This document shows positions 11,612-23,700 of a stretch of DNA of 64,000 nucleotides, in pieces. The notes under the pieces are model-generated. The model was not told the origin of the DNA. It searched no databases and was given only the letters and a program-made list of their open reading frames with translations. A program made the translations under genes and the position numbers. This DNA is from Aplectana chamaeleonis (Eukaryota; Nematoda; Chromadorea; Rhabditida; Cosmocercidae), in contig JAPDOI010000106.1 of assembly GCA_029168955.1 (NCBI GenBank), positions 1,201,001-1,265,000 on the forward strand, read 5' to 3'. Within the stretch, counting starts at the first letter, position 1; each line of letters begins with the position of its first letter.

Positions 11612-13169
11612 TGTGATTTCACCTTGTAAAAAGTTGGATAAAAGAAAGTTTGCATTCAGGTGTTAGCTGTCAGACATTACAAGGGAATAGTGAAAGCACT
11701 TCGTCAGAAGCACTCAAAAAGCCTTTTTTCTGATCCTTCAGGCTCGTGGAAGCGCCATCATAGCCTCCCGCGTAACACATTGAAAAAAAAAGAATACTGC
11801 GCAGAAAAAATTCGAACCCTATATGTAAATTATTATTTAGCTATCATAAACTATTGCAATCTTCTGAAGGACTGGCAACGAATCCTATGGTATTAGTGTT
11901 TTGGACAGAAATCTACATTTCAATCAACCATGGGGCGACTCCCTAGCGTAATGTTTGTATCCAAGGGCAGTTGAGATTCTCTGACTTTAAGGAAAAATCA
12001 GAAATTCTTGAAGAATGGTTATCATTCGATGCAACACTCTAACTATCAGGGAAAAAATCATATATCCTCGGCTAGGGTAATGCCAAAAACCAGTTTACAT
12101 CAATTAAATAGTGAAAATCGATAAACGATGAACAGGAACGCCCACGCCGTTGGAAGCGTCAAAAACACGTCAAAACTACTATTTTTGAGCCATATCGAAT
12201 CAGAAAGTTCTGCAGATCCCGCCCATTCGCTTTGCAGTCTCCACCCCCGTTCGTTTGCACTGGCTGTCGCAAAAGCGTGGTCCGCAACCGCAGACAGGAC
12301 TTTTATTCAGATATGTATAATAACTCTAAATATTGCTCCAGAAACCATTTATACTAATAGATGTAAATCCTCCGAGGTTACCTTCCTCATGCAATTCTAA
12401 CCTGCGCGTCCAATCACCCTTCTCCCTCAGACGCGTCCTCGCCTCGTCCGATCACGCTAATTTCGGCCTTGTGCTAACATTTTCCTACTACTTGCTGTGC
12501 TTGTGTTATTATTCTTTGTCTGTGGGCTTTGATCTGAGCCGCGGTCGCGCCCGCCAATGCAACCGTTTTTATGGCTCACCTTTGCACGATTTTGCATCGA
12601 GGTCGCCCCTCCCTCTCCTCTTATTGCACCCCTCCCAAAGGTTGGGTAGAGGACTACCCGGTCAATGTTTGGAATGCGGAAGTTTTAGGGGTTCTCCGTC
12701 GTGTTTTTAAGGATATCCAATTGTGAGTATTGCGGTGCGCCAGACCTTAGACACGTCCCTCTTATTCAGATTCATTTCACGGTTTCGCAGGTTGGAAAAG
12801 TGCCGTTCCCGTAGAAACGTCGAGAGCGACTGCTCCAACGTAGTGTCCTCAAAGAGTTTTTCCTTGCTAAGACATTTTATGATGTCTGAAATGGAGAACA
12901 GAGCTATTGGTCTCGAGAAAATGACGTAAGAAGCCAAATATCGATTCTGAAATAGCCTTCTCCAAGGGCAAATCGTGATCCCCAGCTATTCGAAACATTG
13001 AAGTTGTATCAAACTGTCAGGGGGTCCTTGCTATTCTTGAACCCTTCAACGATCCGAAACCTCGTATGAATGGGAGAAAACTGTAAAAAAAAAGAGTTCG
13101 GAAATCGGGCCAGGACTCAATAATTCGGAGGTTTCTCCTTTCCAGCTTCTCGATCCCTACGCAGCTTTT
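11612..13169. other. intergenic, no gene seen
   Basis: No recognisable frame or repeat. A minus-strand open stretch at 12707-12937 contains RPIALFSISDIIK, faintly like the RPISLLS motif of LINE reverse transcriptases, but nothing flanking supports a retroelement. Confidence 0.4.
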
Positions 13170-14035
13170 ACGCCGTTGTGCGCGCTCCTTCTGGACCCTT
13201 TCTTTTTTACGCCTTTGTGCGTTGTAAATTCCTACCATTAAATAGTTTTCACCAAGGTCTGCGCTTCTTCTGTTTCCGCGACGTTGTGAGCGCTCCCTTT
13301 AAACCCTTACAGACTATTCTGCAGCGTTGCGCGCCTCTTCTCCTTTCACGATACTGTGCGCGCTCCTTCTCAGTGTGTACAAATTTTTTTCACTACAATG
13401 TGCGCGCTTCTTCTCTTTTTACGACGCTTTCCTCACTCCACTCTTTACCCTTCCATCCTTACCTGACATTGTGAATGCTCCTTTTCGACCATTAAACATT
13501 TTTTCTAGAGTTTGTGTGCACTCCTTTCCTTGCCATGATGATGCGCGCGCTCCTCCTCAATGTGCACACACTTTTTTTACACTATACTGTGCGCGCTCCA
13601 TCTCGACCTCTAAGCATTTTTTTCGATAACTTGTGCTCTCCTAGCCTTTTTACCATATTTTCGCACTCATTTCCTTTCCACGACGATGTGCGCGCTCCTT
13701 CTCAGTGTGTACACACGTTTTTAACTTTACAAATGTGCGCGCTCCATCTCTCTTTGCGACGTTTTCTCCGCTCCATTTCACTTTTAACCACTTCATCTTT
13801 ACCCGACATTGTGAATGCTCCTTTTCAACGATTTTTTTTTCTGAAGTATGTGTGCACGGCTTCTCTTGCCACGATGATGTGCGCGCTCCATCTCGACCCC
13901 GAAACATTTTTCTCGAAATTTTGCGCACTGCTTATTTTACGGCGTTTTGCAGTTTTCTTTTCTTTACACCACAGTGTGTGCGCTCCTTCTCAACGTGTAG
14001 TGCACACTTTTTTCACGACAATGTTCGCGCTCCTG
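13170..14035. repeat. degenerate minisatellite, GTGCGCGCTCC core
   Basis: The motif TGTGCGCGCTCCNTCTC recurs about ten times (near 13357, 13399, 13542, 13590, 13688, 13734, 13877, 13977). Spacings are about 42-48 bp or multiples, separated by T-rich spacers. The 205-codon open frame across it (13514-14131) reads the repeat (VRAPS, VHTF) and shows no domain. Confidence 0.7.
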
Positions 14036-14280
14036 GGATTTGGCCGTGTCGGCACTGGTTCAGAAGAACCTACCACAATGTCGCGCTATCGACGCGGTGT
14101 TGCAACAGCGTCACGCCTAAAATTGGATTAGAATTACCCTGTAAAGTCTGACAGCGTGAAGTCCTGGTGTACTTCTACCACAAGAGCACAATATTGATGA
14201 CTATTGATTTCTTCACAAAACATACCGGGACCTTTTGAAACAATCAGCGCAGTCTAATAATTCCGCAATTCCAAGTTCAT

Positions 14281-14470
14281 TCTGTGAATCGGTTCGACTC
14301 GTCGTCGTCGGCGGCCGCGGTTATTTGTCTTCCGTTGTTCGAAACATTTTCATTGGTCGTCGGCGACGGTGACGGCAGTCCATCTTCAGAGTGTTCATCA
14401 AGGACATTGTCGTCAACCCAGTCAGCCCCATCACCACTTCGGTCGGCCACGTTTTCGGTCTCTCAATGCC
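14281..14470 (-). pseudogene. unrecognised minus-strand coding-like fragment
   Basis: Read on the minus strand, about 60 codons look like the hydrophilic tail of a protein (ADWVDDNVLDEHSEDG, PSPSPTTNENVSNN, ADDDESNRFTE) and end in TGA at about 14282. The frame is closed upstream by TGA, and no good acceptor is visible. It could be a last exon, a gene fragment or chance. No family recognised. Confidence 0.25.
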
Positions 14471-14481
14471 TTTTTTCTTAG

Positions 14482-16827
14482 GCCCTTAGCTGGTTTGCTA
14501 TCAGTTTGACCTCTTGTTGTAGCATAAGGTTATACTAGCTGGCGAAACACTCCTGGTAAAGTGTAAGTTTGCTTGCGAACAGAACACGGATTTTACAACG
14601 AGACCCTAATCGATTAATTAGTTACGAGGAGAGCAAATAACTGCGCGTAATGGTTGGCAGTCTTACAAAAAAAAACACAAAACAAAAAAATACAATACAA
14701 TATGGCGATATTTTTGGCGTTCTCAAGAGCAGTATCTCTTATCGTGTCCAAGAGATGCATATAGGCTGTAAAAAAACGAAATTCTCGTGATTCCTTAGGG
14801 TGCTTCTGTTGAGCAGAGGTTAGAGACCGCGAGAGAGTGGAGGGCAAATGGAGGGCGCAGTGCCACGCGCACGCACAATAAGTGATGAGTATTTCATTAT
14901 TTTGCGGAGAATATCAGGTTAGAAATCTAATTAGAATCGCAGGGTAATGCTATGCACTGAAAAAAATAAATGTCAGCGAATTTTCCATTTCACTATTTTT
15001 TATTCAGCCAGGAAACTTATGTGTTTCCATAACTGTTGTTGACCATATAGTTTGATATACGCTGGTGAGCCGACAAGTTTTGAAGAGTCATTGTTTTTTA
15101 CTTTTTTAGTTTTTCGGTTTCCTAGCATCTCCGTTCTAATTCCTGTATAAACTTTTTTTTTCAACTCTTGCATCTGAAAGCATTTATGAGAGTTCCTAAT
15201 TCCATGCACCGTCGGCTTATGCACTAAGTATCCATAACTTTGGAACAAAATTCATTTCCGTTCATTGCGTGCGTCTGCGCGCGTATGTTGAGTCTCCTTC
15301 TTCATCACACTTTCTCGCTGTCACTCCAACCGCTCCTTACAGGCGCGCGGAGGAACACTGTGAATTTGGCTCCGAAATAGAGGATGTAATAATATACTAT
15401 ATAGTTTACGCTGAACTGATCATGTTCTCCAAAAAGTAAAAACAATTTCTCGAGCTTATTGTTCCAACTTCTTAGGCTAGCGTCATTAAAAAGACAAAAA
15501 TTGATATCATTTAGTAAGTATGTACGAGTTTTTTATAAATTTTCCATCAGTACTTTCCAATGTTTTTTTTTGGCTCTCACATTTGTATAATTAGAATTTT
15601 TTTCATTTTCAATTGGACCTTCTTACTTATTGAAACTGCCTCTTTCTCAGCAATCAACTTCATAATCGTTACAAGGTAGTGTTCACATCAAGAAACCGTA
15701 TCTTGTTTTTCAATGTTTTAAGCGGTTAAACTCATTGAGTAGATTATAGTAGCGAAAGAGCTCTACATTATCATAAGTTTTTGGAGAGAAAACAAGTTTT
15801 TGGAGAGAAAAAGAGAAACGTTCTACATAGTGAGTTTGGTGTAGCAGCATTCGTGACGTTGGAGATGGTTTTGAACTTCGAACTTTTTACGTAAGTGACT
15901 TTCTCTTGAGTTTCGACTTACCGAAAGTTTCTCAAAAATTCCATGCGCTTGTTCAGGGGCGAGGCTCTCTCGAAGTAAAAAGTACTCATCGTATCGACTA
16001 CTATTCCTTTGAATGGTCAACTCCTCTCTTTTTATCAAGTGGTTGGGCTGATTCACGCGATTTCCATCCAATTCCTGGCCGTTTCCGTCCGTCATTCAGT
16101 CCTACTTTTTTACTTTAGAATGGACCTCAAGCATGTGTTCTGCAGAAAAAAAACGGGAAATTCACGATCGTGAACAATGCAACTCTAAAATAGTTATCAA
16201 GCGCTCCCATTACCCTTTTTAGTAAGAATTTTGAACTTTTATTCGTTTGACTGTTCAATTCATCCAAGAATTTAGATGATCCGTTTTTTTTTTCAGAATA
16301 GTTTTTGTGTTCGGGAGAGAGATTATTCGGTTTTTGAATAATCCTTTTATTCGGGGAGGAAACTAAAAATTTTTCCGATTAATTAAGGTTCATTTCGTGG
16401 CACAATATAGTTCGATCACAAAAAAGGTGCCTAGTTGTTTTTTAAAATTATTAAAAATTATTTAGAAATCTAATTTTTTGATTTAAAAGAAATAAGATTC
16501 CAAAATCTTTCGAAAAATCGGGTTATGAACCGGTTAATCATTCGATTCGAACAGGGAAGAGTTATTCGGCAGGAACTCGAGGGAAAATTTTTTTAAAAAT
16601 TGTTGAAAAGGCCTGCTTCCGCAAAAAAGTCAAAAATTTCAAAAAGCTTTTTTTTCGAAAATCCATCAGTTCAGGATTTCAGTAGTAATTCTTCGAGAAT
16701 TTTCAACGATCTGGAAATCTCAAAAAAACGATAGTTAACCCATTCTTTTTTCAAAAAAATTCAAAGACTAGATTCTGAAGTCTCTGCCTACTGATTCGGC
16801 CTCAACAGTCTCGTTGTCCTCCCGCAA
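14482..16827. other. intergenic, no gene seen
   Basis: AT-rich. Contains one dispersed repeat (15255-15386). A minus-strand 90-codon frame (15823-16095) begins directly after a stop and has no recognisable domain. 16240-16760 has motifs such as ATTATTCGG with GAATAAT. Confidence 0.45.
15255..15386. repeat. dispersed CTCTCGCTGTCT repeat, copy 3
   Basis: Direct repeat of 11479-11611 at about 80 percent identity by eye. Confidence 0.65.
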
Positions 16828-17096
16828 TCATTTTTTCCAAATCTCATCCATGCATTTGTATACATCAATATTAAGTTGCTTATGAAACTGAGTCGTAAGC
16901 GAGGAAATGTTTGTTTTGATCTCAGAGTTGAACTTCAAGACATGCCTCAGACTTTGCCTATGCACCCATTGCTCTATCTGTCCACTGATATGTTTCAATC
17001 GTATTTTTTTCGCATTTTTTCTCTCGTTTTTCGCTATGAACTCAGCTCCTATGCCACTACCGCCTGCCTCGCCATAGCCGTTCGTCAAATTTTACG
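16828..17096 (-). pseudogene. unrecognised minus-strand ORF divergent from pop-1
   Basis: An open frame of about 86 codons with protein-like composition: a Lys-rich stretch, then a likely amphipathic helix (ISGQIEQWVHRQSLRHVLKF, then NSEIKTNISSLTTQFHKQL) ending DEIWKK-TGA. The same frame stays open for 19 more codons after the TGA (LREDNETVEAES ...), as if a CGA had become TGA. It has no ATG start, so it would have to be an internal exon or a decayed gene. No family recognised. Confidence 0.3.
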
Positions 17097-17099
17097 GGG

Positions 17100-17553
17100 C
17101 GAGTTTCAACGGCCAGCACACGCCAAGGTGGCGGCGATTCGAATTCCAAGGCCACCACGCAACGTACGCTGCTCGTTTCAAACCCACCCACAGCTATACG
17201 CCTGCCGCTCATAAGATTCGCCGGCCACAGTGATTACGGTAGTACTGTAGTCGCCGCGACAGCGCCCGGCAGCGGCGGCGGCTATGATCGCTGGTTGGGC
17301 GGGGCGCAGCGGCATCGCGCGCGACATGGCGAGAGCACAGACGGCGAGGCAGGTCGGTGGTGGTGGCAGAGAGGCAGAGTTGGCAGGCTGTGTGTGTGGC
17401 CGGCCAAAGCCAGACTACCATTGAGCGCTCAATGAACGTTGCTTTGATTAGAAGGTGCCAACGACGGTGATCAACGTGAAGTCTGACTCCATCTGCATCC
17501 TCCCTACCTGCTACTGATTCTGAAGCCATCATTCCGACTGGTGGCGTGCCGTC
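17100..17553 (+). promoter_or_regulatory. pop-1 5' leader and proximal promoter
   Basis: GC-rich, non-repetitive block immediately upstream of the pop-1 ATG, with a GGGCGGGGC box near 17298, CGG-rich runs and a GTGTGTGTGG tract near 17391. No TATA box and no strong TTTCAG trans-splice acceptor is evident, so the transcript start cannot be placed. The boundaries are compositional only. Confidence 0.45.
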
Positions 17554-17713
17554 ATGGCCGACGAGGGCGCCGATGAGGTGAAAGTATTCCGACGAACTGA
17601 TGCTGAAGATCTCGAGACGAATGCCCAATCCAGTCATCAGCTGGCTGAGGACAAGAAGGACGTCGTGCTGGAGACTGAGCTCGAGTCACGACCCAATGGC
17701 GATCCTTTGATAG
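17554..17713 (+). CDS. pop-1: pop-1 exon 1: beta-catenin-binding N-terminus
   Basis: Codons 1-53 plus the first base of codon 54. It begins [14 protein letters not shown] and ends at ATAG|GTTAGT. The acidic and hydrophobic DEVKVF segment is what TCF proteins use to bind beta-catenin armadillo repeats. An in-frame TGA lies about 33 bases upstream of the ATG. Confidence 0.9.
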
Positions 17714-20700
17714 GTTAGTTTTGATTTTTTTCTAGAATTTTTGGTCATTTTATCCGTTTTTTTCTTGTTTTTTCATTTCCTTTGATATTTTACTTGTTTC
17801 TGATTTACTCTTTTCTTCGGCTGTGAGGTCGGTAATACTCCTTGTCATTTGGGTGAGAAATAAGCTTAGTAAATACCCAAATAATGCAATAGCCGTCAAA
17901 TAAATTGTGTGGTATTTGTTTCCGCAACTACACAATATACACGGAACTTCACGCTTAAGTCAAGATTTGGGGTCAAAAATTGCTCTGCGTGCCGAATAGT
18001 GCAGTATTATTGTGTTATTGTCACGCTTTTCCTATTCCACGTTTAAAATTCATTTCTTAAACTCCGTCTGAGTCTCATCTGCAGCATAGAGCGCGAATTT
18101 GGTATAAATTCTGCGCTTTCAAAGGTTTTGGTGATTTTATGTAGATTTTTTTGCCCTAAGATTCTAGAGGACGTTGGCCCTTTTTAATTGGTTCAGAATT
18201 GTACGAAAATTGGCTCAGTGAATTAGCCGTCGTTCAAAATGCATGGTAACTGTTCTGCTACAACACATTCTATTATGACCCAACGCTTGGGGGGCGGACA
18301 TTGCTCACCCGTGCGTGCTGTGTCGCGGTCGGTGAACGTCGCGCGCGACGGGGTGTCCGGTGACGCAACATCCAAGCTTTTAGGTGAAACCAATTAAATT
18401 GACATGTCCTGAGGCATAATCTACTTTCCCGCGTTCGTTTCTTGTCACAAACGATAGCCGTATACTCGATTAAATCGCTGAAGATTAGTCTAAACGGCGA
18501 TGGGTTTTTAGTGTTTGCCAAGCATTCACCGGGCCGTGACGCGTACGCTCGCGCGTGAGCAATGGCATGCAGCCTTCAACGCTTAGATCAAAATTGAGTC
18601 TCAAATTGCTATCTAAGCAAAATATTCTAAGTTTTTTAGTATTAATCTATTCGTTTTTCCAACTCAAACACTCGTAGTTGTTTTCCGCCAGACCGCTGCT
18701 GTATAAATCTCGAACTCGTTGACCCGAAACTTCGGTCGTTTATCCCGAGACGTCGCTTTTCGGCGCCTTCTCTAGCACCTGGTTTTCTCCGAAACATCTT
18801 CTGCCTCTCCCGAAATACCTGGCGTTTGCCCCGGGACAAGCACAAACAACAGCGGTTTGGCGGAACACAAATAAGATTGTCTGAGAACGTGACTTCAGTT
18901 TCTTTTTTCTTTCAACCTTCGTCCAGGGGGTCATCAGGAATCTTGTGCCGACATAGATTTTTTACTTTATCTGTATATTTTTGAATCCATGTGAAAGGTG
19001 GTGATCATAGTTGACTGGGTTAATATTTATTGACAAAATGTTGACACAGTATAATAGCCGTCAGATGGGGGTGGACATTTCTTACCCGTGCGTGTTGCGT
19101 CGCGATCTGCGAGCGCCGCGCGCGGCGAGATATACGCGCATTTAAAGGAAATAAATCAAGTTATGGAATGTTCTGTAGCGTTACGTACTTTCCTGTGTTC
19201 AATTTTTGCACTAATTATAACGTTTTCCTCATGTACGGTGCTAAAGGCCCATTCATATGGTTGTGGGTTTTCCGCGTTCGACGCGCGCGCGATACTCACC
19301 GGACCGTGACGCGTACGCACGCGAGTGAGCAATGTCATGGAGCCCTGAGTATAATTCACTTGAAATTAGGAAAGACTTTCGTATCGGAAATGTAGTGCAA
19401 GTTCAGGGACCTCATTTCGTCAACAAAAAAGCAAATCTGATTTGAGGCTTACTTGGATCTTTTGGTGTCAAATAGTTTGACCTCCACCAACATTCTGGAA
19501 AATTCTGGTCGAACCAGTTGAATTATCGCCAATCTACGGCACATGGTAGTGGTCGGGTGTGCACTATGGAGTTGTCCAAAACAAACCTTTGTTTAACCAG
19601 CTGGCATAGTGTATGAGTTATTTTCGTATGTTACTGTTGTCACAGTGAGTTGTTTGAGAACAGAAGAGGTGCAAAATATGTTGTTGGTGCGATTGCGTAC
19701 AACTAAAGGTACCTAGTCAGGCATCTGAATGATTCGAGTCGTTATCGCTCCGAATTGAACTTTCATAAGGTGAATTTGTGTATCTTATTCGGTTCTACAG
19801 AAGGCGGCCGGTATCTGCCTGGCCGTACGGATTTTGATGAAGTTCGAGTCCTTATTTAAACATTGTTTGACTTTTTATGGTCAGTTTAAGCTAGTTTTTT
19901 TTCGTTATTTGATCGACGGATTCCTTCTTTTTTTCAACGGCCATGCTTCTCTTGAACGTTCACACTAGGATAAGTCAGCTACTGAATCGAAAGCCGACCC
20001 TTGTGCTCTCTTTGGCTCATTTTCTTTTTTTTTCTCCTTTTTCGTTTAACGTAACTGTCGATATTTCTGATAGTAAACATTTCTAAATCTCTACATTTTT
20101 CTCGGAATCTAGAGTGTTATGACACTGTTCGAGTATTTATCATCCACTCTTCAGAGAAATGATATTATGGTTTCATTTTGGGGTGTTGAAAGCGAACGCA
20201 TGTCAGTTTATACTTATTAGTGTCTAAATGTTTCACTCTTATCAAGAAGATCAATAGAAATTGTTCATGAATATCAAGTAGGGAGACCACAGACTAAATT
20301 TCGATGGGAATTTCGGTGAAGGGGATCAGGTTTCACCGTGTGACGACAAGGGATATCAGATCGAGGAAGAAACGCGCATCAGAATGCAGCTTATAACTTT
20401 TTTTGATAGTTTTGCAAAAAAAATTCCCATTTTCACTAGATATCTTTAAAAATGTTTTCATGAAATTTTGGCGTCATAAAAATATTTTCAAAGGGCTCTA
20501 GTCCTCATGAATATGGGAAGGGTATCTTGTTACTATAATTCTTCCTCTCGCCATTTATAGACCTGTCCGTTGGTGCTGACCGCTCGCGGCACGCTCGCAT
20601 GTGACGTCATCCATTAATCCTGCCTAGTTTGATCGATAGCGGGAAACGGCTGCAAGCGCAGGCGATTTCGCACGGTTTTCTCTACCTTTGTGGTAGACCT

Positions 20701-23700
20701 GGGCCCGTATGCATGAACGACTTACCCGGGGGTAAGGCTAAATGTCACTCGAAATCTCTGCATTTCCTGTTCTCTATGGTCTGTCGCGCTTCTCCGCGGA
20801 GAAACGAAACAGACGCATAGAACACAGGAAATGCAGAGATTCCGAGTAACATCTAACATTAATTAACTCGCGGGCTCATGCATACGGGCCCTGGAGTGGG
20901 TCGTTGGCTCGGATTTCCTGTCGAAGTCTTATAGACTGCAGGCAGCAAATACACATTCGGCAAGGTTAGGACCGATCCTTATTGTGTGTTGGCGCAAACT
21001 CGGTGCGCACATGTTGTAATATACGTGCACCGAATTTGTGCCAACGAAAAAATAGAACGCAAGGTTTCAGAGTGATCTGTGCCGACTGTAGACTGGTAGA
21101 CTCAGACTGCTCGGACATACACCGTTCCGACGAATTGTCCCGAGGCCGGATTTATCTTTGTATTAACCCTGGGTTTATCAATTTGAAAAGGGTTCGCGCG
21201 TCCACAAAGGCCGTAATCCTGCCGCTGAACCCAACTTAGATTCACAAACTCAGGGTGAAACACAAGGATGAATCCGACCTGCTCTTCTAGCTGGCACAGT
21301 GATGATAGGGTCAAGCGGGCCGCTTTGTAGGACCGCAGCAGAACTACGATCCCCTCACCTTAAAGCCACAGTCAAAGCTCAGAATCGATTTTTCGTAGTT
21401 CAGCCTATCTAGGAGAAAATTTCACGCTGATCACAATTTTACCTCCAGAATCGCTCAATACGCACTACGAACTGAGTTACGGTTCCTCAAAAATTTCGTG
21501 TTTGAACGGCTAAAAGTTCGCGGACGAGTTGTCTCGAACCTGTATTTTCTCGTTATTCGCAGCCACCTGTATGAAGCAGGCCACAATATAAAGCCAGACC
21601 GAAAACAAAAGGAAGAACATAGATTTTGAACAAAATCATTCGCGCGTCTCTTCACAATTGAGATCGGAAACCTGCCAGTGGACATTTCCCATTTTTTCTT
21701 TCAAGGAGGCGTGGTCGACTTTTTCCTAGCTTTTTCTCGCTCTTTTGAGCGAACTGAGATTTCGCGCTTGGCAGGGTCGCTGTAGGCGGCGACCGGACCA
21801 AAATATCGAAAATTACCTCTGAGGTTGTACTGTGCCTTCAAGGACGAAAAATTTTGGAAATTTTCACGACCCCCTTCCCGTATTATAGTTTTTAGGCCGA
21901 ACCACCCCCCCATACGATACCTAATCGAAAATGCCACTTTAAGTACAATACTTTCACGACCCTCTCTCGACTCGTTTAGAAGTTTGAAAGCCGCGCTTCA
22001 CCCTGAGTCAGCCAGGAGAAGATTTAAATACCTGCAAATTTTTAAAAAGCACCTATTTAAGTCCTATTTTTTCAAGACAGGGTTATTTTTATCTAGCTAT
22101 ATTTGAACTCCGTCTTTACAAGACAAATATCTGTCGCCAGCAGGTCGTCGTCGTATTTCCTGCCATAAATCTTTGCCTCCCGGTGTGGATTTCCGTTGGT
22201 TCCTCGCACGCGATTCGCTCATCTGTGCAGCTCAAAGCAGCTGCTATTCTTCTTTACTGGCGTTTTTCATTGCGATGCACTTGCCCTAGTCGTGGTCGTC
22301 GTGAACAGCAGAATTCAAATCGCGTGAGTGTGAGTGTTTTTTCTTCGGGCGAGAATCATCATAGATAGAGTAGGTAGGTGTCGACGGGTGTGTGTATGCG
22401 GCGGCGGCGCACAAAAGCACATCGCGGTGTGTTCATCTTATCAGTTGCGAATCGAATCGCATCGATTTTTGTCCCGACAATTGATTGATTCTTCAGAAGA
22501 GAGTTCAGATTTCCGCAAGTCGTTCCCCGTCGGCCGTGTGTGAGTGTGTGTCTCCTTGTCTTAACATCAACACCGACTGACCAGCCGACCGACCGACTCG
22601 CCGGTGTTTTCGCTTCAGAGGTTGTGAGCGGGAAGGGAAGCTTTCTGATAGCGAGAAAACAACTCACGGCGTTCTTATTAAGTTCACTGTAGTTCAGAAT
22701 TCTATGAAATATTTTCCAGCTTTTATTCGAGAAATACACAAAAAATTGTTCAAAATAGCCTCCAGGACGATCTTGCAGAAAAATCGCGGGCTGATCGCAG
22801 TGAGGTCTCCAGAATCACTCTAAATACCCAGGGGATAGATTTATAAAGCACAGTTAATCCAGGAATTAATTTTCCAAGTTTTCCGCCTATCTTAGAGAGC
22901 AGCTCGCGCTGATCACAGTGACACCTTTGGAATCGGTTGAAAATCATTGCAAATGGAATTACAGCCCGCGGCGACGGAAAAAAAAAGGCGGTTGTGTGGT
23001 TGCGTATTTCCATTAAGCATATTGTAGGTTGCGTCATAATCGACGGAAAAGCTGTATTTTTTCCAAATTTCGGAGAAAAAAAAACATCGGGAAAGTTGAG
23101 AAAGGGTGCTTCTCCCCTCACCTCACATTATCAATACGCTTAGAGTCTTTGTCATAGATACACGCAGGAATAACACGAAAAATAGAAAAATTACCAAAAA
23201 ATGGAAGTGAGAGAGAAAATTTGTTTTCTCAAGTTATTTCTGCGTGTTTCCGTGTTAAAGACTCTAGGTATATCAATTATGCTTGTGTATGGGGGAAAAC
23301 TCATCGATTTTCAACGTTCCCGATGTTTTTTATTTTTCATTTAAGAGTTCAGGGGAAAATTACAACTTTTTCATCGGTTGTGGCGCAGCCTATAGTATGC
23401 TCAGCGGAAATACGCAACAGCACAGTCTCCTTTTTCCGCTGCCGTAGACTGTAGGAGAAGGAGCAGGTCTGAGGCAACTAGCTCACCAAATTCAGGTCTA
23501 TGTTTTGATTGTCCCCAATTCCGTTTGCAAAGAGTCTCGAGCTGTTTTCGAAGATAAGCTGAAAATCTTGATCACTATTTATTAGGTTATTGTGCCTTCA
23601 AGGGGTCATGAATCTGTTTGCAGGGGGTTTCAAGAGATTTTAGAGATCCCGCTGCAATCGGCACCATATTTTCTGCGAGGTTGGCTAGAAGGCTGTTTGA

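Noticed and set aside
12707..12937. Minus-strand RPIALFSISDIIK, reminiscent of LINE reverse transcriptase
   Set aside because: Only one short motif matches; no YxDD box, endonuclease or tail in the flanks.
13514..14131. 205-codon plus-strand open frame
   Set aside because: It lies within a degenerate tandem repeat, and its peptide repeats reflect the DNA units; no domain, start context or splice signals.
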